The notes under the pieces were generated by a model. That model was not told the origin of the DNA. It did no database searches and saw nothing but the letters and a program-made list of their open reading frames with translations. A DNA stretch of 5,086 nt. It comes from Hyphomicrobiaceae bacterium. GTDB lineage: Bacteria > Pseudomonadota > Alphaproteobacteria > Rhizobiales > Hyphomicrobiaceae. Positions 1 through 5,086 of the stretch are shown one piece after another (within the stretch, counting starts at the first letter, position 1; every line of letters begins with the position of its first letter). The stretch lies in contig JAJFHI010000261.1 of NCBI GenBank assembly GCA_021775715.1, positions 1 to 5,086 on the forward strand, given 5' to 3'. A program made the translations under genes and the position numbers.

Positions 1-1380
1 CGGACGTTGTCCGGTGAAACCGTTGTCCTGACATTAGCAGACGGTCAAAAGGCTATCGAGCAAAACATAACGATTGCCGCCGGAGCACCAACTTCAACGC
101 TCAGCAATCTTAGCTTGCAGCTCAAATACATCGTCTTTGCCCTGATCGGCGGCTTCATTCTAAACCTGATGCCCTGCGTCTTGCCGGTGCTCTCAATAAA
201 ATTGCTGTCGTTTGCAAACCACCGTAACGCAACGCCTGCCCGCATCCGCAAAAGTTTTCTGGCGACGGCGGCAGGCGTCATCTCCTCAATGCTAATCCTC
301 GCATGTGCCCTAATTGCCTTGCAAAGCTCAGGACAAAGCATTGGATGGGGTATTCAGTTCCAACAGCCGGTGTTCATTGTGGCAATGGCCACAATCGTGA
401 CTTTGTTTGCCTGCAACTTATTTGGGTTCTATGAAATTGTCCTGCCGGCTCGCATTTCCAACTGGGCCGGACAGGCCTCCAACGCCGAGCACGGAGTTGT
501 GGGGGAATTTTCGGCAGGCGCTTTGGCGACGCTGTTGGCAACTCCCTGTTCGGCGCCATTTATCGGCACAGCCGTCGGCTTTGCTCTTGCCGGTAGCACC
601 GTCGATATCTTGACAATCTTTGCCAGCCTGGGCGTCGGCCTTGCCCTTCCCTACATCGCCGTTGCCATCCACCCAGGTCTTGTCCGGATCATGCCTAAAC
701 CTGGTCAGTGGATGGTGACGTTGCGTGTTGTCCTTGGCTTTGCGCTGGCAGCGACAGCTGTGTGGTTGCTCTATGTGCTCGCCGGACAAGTCTCGACCAC
801 CTCACTGGTTGTTATTGCAGCACTTCTCATTTTGCTGACTGCATCACTTGCGTTCCGCCAATCCATCGCTGCGCTGTTCTCACAAACCGCAGCAATCGGC
901 TTGGCGATCGCAATCTGTGTTGCAACGATTGCATCGTCGTTTGCACTCCAACAGCAAGCACCGGAACGGACCACGACCACATTTGCAAACCGCATCACGT
1001 GGCAAAAGTTTGATCGTGACAAAATTAAGAGCCTCATTTCCCAGGGCAAAACCGTATTTGTTGATGTCACTGCCGACTGGTGCATCACCTGCAAAACCAA
1101 CAAGTCGCTTGCCATCGACACAAAATCCGTCGCTGACCGTTTGGCAACCGACGTCATCGCGATGCGCGCCGACTGGACCCTGCCAGACGAAGCCATTGCA
1201 AAATTTCTAGCTGGATATGGACGTTTCGGCATTCCGTTCAACATTGTTTACGGACCGCGCAAACCTGCAGGCGTCGTGATGCCCGAATTGCTGACACCGG
1301 CGATCGTGACGCGTGCTATTGATGAAGCCAGTGGCGCGCGCAAAGCCGAGACGCCGGCAACCGACGACACAAAGGGTTGA
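1..1380 (+). CDS. DsbD/ScsB-family protein-disulfide reductase (5' end missing)
   Basis: Inner-membrane thiol:disulfide interchange protein. By family knowledge it moves electrons from cytoplasmic thioredoxin through membrane cysteines to a periplasmic thioredoxin domain, and so to periplasmic thiol proteins. The reading frame is open from base 1, so the gene begins upstream; the TTG at 7 is only an internal in-frame codon. Counting codons from base 1, about 40 residues of a periplasmic N-terminal domain are followed by about eight hydrophobic segments (codons ~43-320). The first holds the LMPCVLP motif (Cys codon 59, bases 175-177) and the fourth holds TPCSAPF (Cys codon 183, bases 547-549), the usual DsbD transmembrane redox pair. 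A thioredoxin domain follows (codons ~335-445) with ADWCITCK (Cys 361 and 364) and the cis-proline in FGIPF (Pro 412). It ends in a short polar tail. The next gene starts one base after the TGA, which suggests an operon. The family is secure; whether it is DsbD, ScsB or another subgroup cannot be decided without the N-terminal domain. Confidence 0.93.
   Translation, partial: RTLSGETVVLTLADGQKAIEQNITIAAGAPTSTLSNLSLQLKYIVFALIGGFILNLMPCVLPVLSIKLLSFANHRNATPARIRKSFLATAAGVISSMLILACALIALQSSGQSIGWGIQFQQPVFIVAMATIVTLFACNLFGFYEIVLPARISNWAGQASNAEHGVVGEFSAGALATLLATPCSAPFIGTAVGFALAGSTVDILTIFASLGVGLALPYIAVAIHPGLVRIMPKPGQWMVTLRVVLGFALAATAVWLLYVLAGQVSTTSLVVIAALLILLTASLAFRQSIAALFSQTAAIGLAIAICVATIASSFALQQQAPERTTTTFANRITWQKFDRDKIKSLISQGKTVFVDVTADWCITCKTNKSLAIDTKSVADRLATDVIAMRADWTLPDEAIAKFLAGYGRFGIPFNIVYGPRKPAGVVMPELLTPAIVTRAIDEASGARKAETPATDDTKG
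1371..1376 (+). promoter_or_regulatory. Ribosome binding site deciding the start of the FAD oxidoreductase gene
   Basis: AAAGGG lies five bases before the GTG at 1382, inside the last codons of the DsbD-like gene. The alternative in-frame starts further upstream, GTG 1313 and ATG 1322, have no comparable purine-rich site in front, so this motif favours the 1382 start. Confidence 0.6.
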
Positions 1381-1381
1381 T

Positions 1382-2539
1382 GTGGACCACGCCCGTCGCA
1401 AACGCCAGAACGTCGTGCTCGTTGGCGGAGGCCATGCCCAGGTGTTTGTCTTGCGCGCATTTGGTCTCGACCCGTGGCCTGACACGGACCTCACGCTTAT
1501 CACCAAGGATATCCAAGCGCCTTACTCCGGCATGCTGCCAGGCTTCGTCGCTGGGCACTACAAGTTCGAAGATTGCCACATCGACCTGACAAAGCTAGCC
1601 GAGTTCGCAGGCGCGCGGCTCATTCATGGGTCCGCAACCGCCATTGACCGCAAACAGCGCCAAGTCATCGTCACGAACCAAGATCCAGTCCCCTATGACT
1701 TTCTATCGATTGATGTCGGCATTACACCGTCGATTGGCAACATAAATGGTGCACGCGAATACGCGCTTGTCGTCAAACCAGTTTCTACATTTGCGCCAAA
1801 ATGGCAGGCATTGGACGAGCGTTTCACAAACACTGACCAAGCACCAACCCTTGTTGTTGTAGGCGGCGGTGCGGCAGGTTTTGAATTGGCGCTTGCAGCG
1901 AAGCATCGCTTCGACAAACAGATTCTACGCCGTGCGCCCGATGTAACCAGAAAAACGAGCGTTACCCTCATAGCCGGCAATTCAGTGCTCGCCAGCCACA
2001 ACAAGCGTGCGCGCAAGTTGGCCCATGACGCACTTCAGCGCGCGGGTATCACCCTGATCGAAGATGTAGCAGTTACGGAAATACAAAAAGATAAAGTGCA
2101 TTTGGCAGACGGAACAACACGGCCCGCAGACGCAACGATTGTCGCGACAGGTGCAGCTGCGGCGGCTTGGTTTGGCGAGAACGGATTGCCGGTGACGGAC
2201 GATGGATTCATTCAGACACATGCGACGCTGCAATTAGTCGACGACGACGCAGTGTTCGCTGTTGGCGACTGTGCCACCAATGTTGATCACCCACGGCCAA
2301 AGTCGGGTGTGTTTGCTGTCCGTCAAGGCCCGCCGCTGGCCGAAAACCTGCGCCGGGTTGCAGCAGGTGACCCAGCGCTTGCCTTTACGCCTCAGACAGA
2401 TTTCCTCACCCTGCTCTCGCTTGGCGAAAAGTCTGCGATTGCAGCGCGCGGGGCGTATGCCGCCAAGGGCCGGTGGGCGTGGTCCTGGAAAGACTGGATC
2501 GATCAGCGCTTCATGAAGAAATTCAACACACCTCAGTAG
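1382..2539 (+). CDS. FAD-dependent pyridine nucleotide-disulfide oxidoreductase, SelD-associated type, standalone
   Basis: Flavoprotein of the NDH-2/sulfide:quinone reductase-like fold, closest in style to the family found N-terminal to selenophosphate synthetase (TIGR03169-like, from memory). From the GTG start it is 385 residues. The FAD dinucleotide motif GGGHAQ is at residues 15-20, SGMLPG and HIDL follow shortly after, the NAD(P)H motif VVGGGAAG is centred on 161-166, and the second FAD motif AVGDCA is near 293-298. The C-terminal part carries TDFLTLLSLGEKSAIA and a basic, Trp-rich WKDWIDQRFMKKF tail, both typical of this family. No CxxC redox pair is seen, so it is not a classical disulfide reductase. 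The stop falls where the linker to SelD would begin in fused homologues, and the frame just past it is quickly closed (TGC GAT TAA). The GTG 1382 start is preferred because of its ribosome site. Starting at GTG 1313 would add 23 Arg-rich residues overlapping the previous gene. Substrate and acceptor are unknown; it is probably cotranscribed with the DsbD-like gene. Confidence 0.85.
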   Translation: MDHARRKRQNVVLVGGGHAQVFVLRAFGLDPWPDTDLTLITKDIQAPYSGMLPGFVAGHYKFEDCHIDLTKLAEFAGARLIHGSATAIDRKQRQVIVTNQDPVPYDFLSIDVGITPSIGNINGAREYALVVKPVSTFAPKWQALDERFTNTDQAPTLVVVGGGAAGFELALAAKHRFDKQILRRAPDVTRKTSVTLIAGNSVLASHNKRARKLAHDALQRAGITLIEDVAVTEIQKDKVHLADGTTRPADATIVATGAAAAAWFGENGLPVTDDGFIQTHATLQLVDDDAVFAVGDCATNVDHPRPKSGVFAVRQGPPLAENLRRVAAGDPALAFTPQTDFLTLLSLGEKSAIAARGAYAAKGRWAWSWKDWIDQRFMKKFNTPQ

Positions 2540-2587
2540 TGCGATTAATAAAACACAGAAGTCGAGACAAATCGGTTGAACTTATTG

Positions 2588-2614
2588 CAGACCAACGTCG
2601 AACCATGCGGTCTG
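2588..2614. repeat. Short inverted repeat upstream of cysD
   Basis: CAGACC at 2588-2593 and its exact reverse complement GGTCTG at 2609-2614 are separated by 15 bases. There is no following T-run, so it is not an intrinsic terminator. It lies about 35 bases before the candidate -35 element and could be a regulator binding site or chance; six-base arms are short enough to arise by chance. Confidence 0.3.
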
Positions 2615-2648
2615 ATCAATACCCTGCCTAACCTCATCTGAAGGTAAA

Positions 2649-2676
2649 TTGTACACTGGAGAGAACTTTTTGTAAT
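2649..2676 (+). promoter_or_regulatory. Candidate sigma-70-type promoter for cysD-cysNC
   Basis: TGTAAT at 2671-2676 matches five of six bases of the TATAAT -10 consensus and follows a T-run. TTGTAC at 2649-2654, 16 bases upstream, matches only the TTG of the -35 consensus. Transcription would start near 2683, leaving a leader of about 50 bases before the cysD ATG. The position in the only sizeable gap of the window supports it; the weak -35 fits a promoter that needs an activator, which is inference. Confidence 0.35.
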
Positions 2677-2720
2677 CTGTCCTTACTTCTCCGGCCCTCG
2701 AAAGCCTGAGCTGCAACTTT

Positions 2721-2726
2721 GGGGGA
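2721..2726 (+). promoter_or_regulatory. cysD ribosome binding site
   Basis: GGGGGA lies nine bases before the ATG at 2736, within a purine-rich stretch. It supports this ATG, which also gives the expected CysD length. Confidence 0.6.
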
Positions 2727-2735
2727 ATAAATACG

Positions 2736-3638
2736 ATGGGCCTCGCCCCACATTTGCGCGCTTTAGAAGACGAGAGCATATTCATAATGCGGGAGGTCTT
2801 TTCCGAGTGCAGTAAACCTGTACTGCTTTACTCAATCGGCAAGGATTCCTCGGTTCTGCTGCACCTTGCCCATAAGGCATTCCACCCTGCGCCCATCCCC
2901 TTTCCGCTGATGCACATCGACACGACCTGGAAGTTCCGGGAGATGATCGCGTTTCGATCGGCGATGGTTGAGCGGTATGGCGCGCAGATTTTGGTTCACA
3001 CAAATGCCGAAGGCGTCGCAGACGGCATTTCCCCGATCACACACTCCAGCTCGGTCTACACTGACACCATGAAGACGCAGGCCTTGCGCCAGGCGCTCGA
3101 TATGCACGAATTTGACGCTGCAATTGGCGGCGCGCGCCGCGACGAGGAAAAATCGCGCGCCAAGGAACGTATTTTTTCGCACCGCTCACCAGGGCATCGA
3201 TGGGACCCGAAATGCCAACGCCCCGAACTCTGGTCCTTGTTCAACACCCGGATCGGCCCAGGCGAAACACTGCGTGTATTCCCGTTGTCGAATTGGACGG
3301 AACTGGACGTTTGGCAATACATCGAAGCCGAAGACGTCCCGGTGGTCGATCTCTACTTCGCTGCCGAACGGCCGGTCGTACAGCGCAAAGATATGCTCAT
3401 TATGGTTGACGATGATCGCCTGCCGATGCTGCCAGATGAGACACTTCAGATGCGCCGCGTTCGTTTTCGCACGCTTGGATGCTATCCGCTGACCGGCGCC
3501 ATCGAGTCGTCAGCAACAACCCTGCCCGAAATCATCAAAGAACTTTTGCAGGCTGGTGCCTCTGAGCGCCAAGGCCGCGCCATCGACCACGACGATTCAA
3601 GTTCAATGGAACGCAAGAAGCAGGAGGGATACTTTTGA
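2736..3638 (+). CDS. cysD: Sulfate adenylyltransferase subunit 2 (ATP sulfurylase small subunit)
   Basis: Catalytic subunit of the heterodimeric ATP sulfurylase: with CysN it adenylylates sulfate to APS in the cytoplasm, the first step of sulfate assimilation. The protein has 300 residues, close to the roughly 302 of Escherichia coli CysD, and is recognisable end to end. The PP-loop nucleotide-binding motif SIGKDSS is at residues 33-39, HIDTTWKFREM at 60-70, and the conserved block GGARRDEEKSRAKERIFSHR at 131-150. These are followed by RWDPK, QRPELW, RVFPLSNWTE, FRTLGCYPLTGAIES and the characteristic C-terminus RKKQEGYF. The ATG at 2736 is preceded by GGGGGA at a suitable distance. Its final codons carry the ribosome site of cysNC and its stop overlaps the cysNC start, so the two are translationally coupled. 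Rhizobial nodP is a close paralogue of cysD, but no nodulation gene is visible here, so cysD is the plain reading. Confidence 0.97.
   Translation: MGLAPHLRALEDESIFIMREVFSECSKPVLLYSIGKDSSVLLHLAHKAFHPAPIPFPLMHIDTTWKFREMIAFRSAMVERYGAQILVHTNAEGVADGISPITHSSSVYTDTMKTQALRQALDMHEFDAAIGGARRDEEKSRAKERIFSHRSPGHRWDPKCQRPELWSLFNTRIGPGETLRVFPLSNWTELDVWQYIEAEDVPVVDLYFAAERPVVQRKDMLIMVDDDRLPMLPDETLQMRRVRFRTLGCYPLTGAIESSATTLPEIIKELLQAGASERQGRAIDHDDSSSMERKKQEGYF
3622..3628 (+). promoter_or_regulatory. Strong ribosome binding site for the TTG start of cysNC
   Basis: AGGAGGG, nearly the full anti-Shine-Dalgarno complement, lies within the last codons of cysD, six bases before the TTG at 3635. It decides the cysNC start in favour of this rare codon over the in-frame ATG at 3716, whose only nearby purine run, GGCGGG, abuts the ATG with no spacing. 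Confidence 0.8.
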
Positions 3639-5086
3639 AACCCGATGCTAAAATCGCCACCAAAACAATCGCTAGCCAGGCCTCGACGCCTGGAAAAGGA
3701 ACAGCAACCGGCGGGATGTTGCGTTTTCTAACGTGCGGAAGTGTTGACGACGGCAAGAGCACCGTCATTGGCCGATTACTGTATGACAGCCGGCTTGTGG
3801 TCGAGGACCACCTTGAAGCCCTGCACCGCGATTCCGCCAAGTCCGGTACGACCGGCGACGAGCCAGACCTTGCACTGCTGGTCGATGGCTTGCAGGCAGA
3901 ACGTGAGCAAGGCATCACAATTGATGTTGCCTACCGCTACTTTGCAACACCGAAACGCAAATTCATCGTCGCTGACACGCCTGGTCACGAACAATACACA
4001 CGCAACATGGCAACCGGCGCCAGCGTGTCCGATTGCGCCATCATTCTTGTCGATGCGCAAAAAGGGTTGTTAACGCAAACGCGTCGCCACAGCTCCATCG
4101 TTCACCTGCTTGGTATTCGCCACATCGTGCTGGCCGTCAATAAGATGGACCTTGTTGACTGTTCTCAAGAGCGTTTCGAAGAAATCTGTCGCGCCTATAT
4201 GGACTTTGCCGGAAAGCTCGGTATTGCCAACGTGCAAGTTGTGCCAATGGCAGCGCGCGACGGTGATAATGTTGTCCGCCGAAGCGACCGTATGACTTGG
4301 TACAGGGGTCCGACGTTGCTGGAACACCTTGAGACCATAGATGTCGGGACCGCGGAAGACGCAGCTGGTTTCTGCCTACCCGTTCAATGGGTCAACCGAC
4401 CGAATGCCAAATTCCGCGGCTACACCGGCACCGTTTCCAGCGGCACAATCGCACCTGGAAAACCAGTCGTTGTTCTACCATCCGGCCGCAAGACAAAGAT
4501 ACGCGAGATCCTGACCGCTGACGGACCTTTGCAATCGGCTCGGAAAGGTCGCGCGATAACGGCCGTTCTTGAAGACGAAGTCGATGTCAGCCGCGGCGAC
4601 GTTCTTGCCGACCCCGCCAACCGGCCGGCAGTTAGTGACCAGGTCGCAGCAGATGTCATCTGGATGGGCGACGAACCGCTTCTGCCTGGCCGCCGGTACA
4701 TCATGAAATGCGGCACACAAACACTGTCTGGCACCGTAACAACACTAAAGCACAAGCTCGATGTGGATCTACTCGACGAGGCCGCTGCGCGTGATCTCAC
4801 ATTGAATGAAATCGGTCTTTGCAACATTTCGTTTTCGCGCCCTATCGTTATCGCGGCCTATCTTGAAGAACGCGTTCTTGGCAGCTTTCTAATCATCGAC
4901 CGCTTGACCAATGCCACGGTCGGAGTTGGGTTGATACGGTTCGGCCTGCGTCGTGCCGACAACGTTCACTGGCAGGCGCTTGATGTCGACAAAGCGACAC
5001 GCGCCGCGACCATAGGTCAACATCCGGTATGCATCTGGTTTACGGGACTTTCAGGCTCTGGCAAATCGACGATTGCCAACCTGCTT
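3635..5086 (+). CDS. cysNC: Bifunctional sulfate adenylyltransferase subunit 1 / adenylylsulfate kinase (3' end missing)
   Basis: Fusion of the GTPase subunit of ATP sulfurylase (CysN) with APS kinase (CysC), the arrangement also seen in rhizobial NodQ. CysN couples GTP hydrolysis to APS synthesis by CysD; CysC phosphorylates APS to PAPS. I translated the frame by hand: it is open for 484 codons with no stop and runs off the window. GTPase motifs are G1 GSVDDGKST (residues 35-43), G2 region EREQGITIDVAYRYF (89-103), G3 DTPGH (114-118), G4 NKMD (169-172) and G5 AARDGDN (206-212). Two elongation-factor-like beta-barrel domains follow (about 240-445, including FRGYTGTV, DVSRGDVL and FLIIDRLTNATVG). 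A short linker leads to CIWFTGLSGSGKST, where the APS kinase P-loop is at 471-479. Only about 15 residues of the kinase domain are inside the window. The TTG start places G1 at residue 35, against 34 in E. coli CysN, which supports it over ATG 3716. The start overlaps the cysD stop by four bases (TTGA). Confidence 0.95.
   Translation, partial: MKPDAKIATKTIASQASTPGKGTATGGMLRFLTCGSVDDGKSTVIGRLLYDSRLVVEDHLEALHRDSAKSGTTGDEPDLALLVDGLQAEREQGITIDVAYRYFATPKRKFIVADTPGHEQYTRNMATGASVSDCAIILVDAQKGLLTQTRRHSSIVHLLGIRHIVLAVNKMDLVDCSQERFEEICRAYMDFAGKLGIANVQVVPMAARDGDNVVRRSDRMTWYRGPTLLEHLETIDVGTAEDAAGFCLPVQWVNRPNAKFRGYTGTVSSGTIAPGKPVVVLPSGRKTKIREILTADGPLQSARKGRAITAVLEDEVDVSRGDVLADPANRPAVSDQVAADVIWMGDEPLLPGRRYIMKCGTQTLSGTVTTLKHKLDVDLLDEAAARDLTLNEIGLCNISFSRPIVIAAYLEERVLGSFLIIDRLTNATVGVGLIRFGLRRADNVHWQALDVDKATRAATIGQHPVCIWFTGLSGSGKSTIANLL

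Larger units (their letters stand above)
2540..2735. other. Intergenic region upstream of cysD
   Basis: This 196-base gap separates the redox gene pair from the sulfate-activation operon. It is richer in A/T than the flanking genes and contains no convincing coding frame. I see no strong hairpin followed by a T-run after the FAD oxidoreductase gene, so a classical intrinsic terminator is not evident. A candidate promoter, a six-base inverted repeat and the cysD ribosome site are listed separately. I could not match it to a known riboswitch class by eye. Confidence 0.7.

Noticed and set aside
771..1244. 157-codon open frame on the - strand within the DsbD-like gene
   Set aside because: It lies fully antisense to a well-supported coding region, has no recognisable domain and reads as a compositional shadow.
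2537..2545. Frameshifted or read-through SelD domain after the FAD oxidoreductase stop
   Set aside because: The frame after TAG closes almost at once at another stop, and no SelD-like motif such as a glycine-rich GCGCK or GCGUK region appears in the gap.
2532..2574. CGATT / AATCG inverted repeat after the FAD oxidoreductase gene as a terminator
   Set aside because: Five-base arms with a loop of more than 30 bases and no T-run do not make a credible intrinsic terminator.
2540..2735. SAM-type riboswitch upstream of cysD
   Set aside because: Such elements occur ahead of sulfur-metabolism genes in alphaproteobacteria, but I could not identify the conserved core or a consistent pairing pattern by eye.
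2582..2785. 67-codon - strand frame covering most of the cysD leader
   Set aside because: It starts inside cysD coding sequence, has no evident ribosome site or recognisable motif, and overlaps the likely promoter.
3112..3492. 126-codon + strand frame inside cysD
   Set aside because: It is an alternative frame of a gene whose CysD translation is conserved end to end.
4420..4827. 135-codon open frame on the - strand within cysNC
   Set aside because: It is antisense to the CysN beta-barrel domains; the Ser/Arg-rich translation has no family likeness.
2736..5086. nodPQ (nodulation factor sulfation genes) instead of cysD-cysNC
   Set aside because: The proteins are homologous to NodP/NodQ, but nothing in the window points to a nodulation locus, so the housekeeping assignment is simpler.

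Overview
The window reads as ordinary chromosome of an alphaproteobacterium, most likely a Hyphomicrobiales/Rhizobiales-type organism. The grounds are the protein styles (a CysN-CysC fusion, an ADWCITCK-type DsbD, a SelD-associated FAD oxidoreductase), a moderate GC content judged by eye to be in the fifties, and GTG and TTG starts behind good Shine-Dalgarno sequences. This placement is inference. All four supported genes lie on the + strand and coding density is high. I see no mobile element, CRISPR array, tRNA or rRNA.

Layout: (1) 1-1380 is the 3' part of a DsbD/ScsB-family membrane thiol:disulfide reductase, with about eight membrane segments carrying two redox cysteines and a C-terminal thioredoxin domain with a CITC centre. 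(2) 1382-2539 is an FAD/NAD(P)-dependent oxidoreductase of the family that is often fused to the N-terminus of selenophosphate synthetase (SelD). Here it stands alone and starts one base after the preceding stop codon. (3) 2540-2735 is a 196-base intergenic region that probably holds the promoter and leader of the sulfate-activation operon. (4) 2736-3638 is cysD. (5) From 3635 to beyond the window end runs a cysN-cysC fusion (cysNC) whose TTG start overlaps the cysD stop.

How the genes fit together: CysD and the CysN part of CysNC form ATP sulfurylase, which makes APS from sulfate and ATP with help from GTP hydrolysis. The CysC part then phosphorylates APS to PAPS for sulfate reduction or sulfation. 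The upstream pair is a separate two-gene unit for thiol/redox electron transfer. Its adjacency to sulfate assimilation gives a loose sulfur/redox theme, but no shared regulation is visible.

I did not find convincing evidence for a new biological system. The points most worth a second look are the SelD-less FAD oxidoreductase coupled to a DsbD-like gene, the TTGA start/stop overlap of cysD/cysNC, a variant G5 motif in CysN, and the uncharacterised cysD leader.
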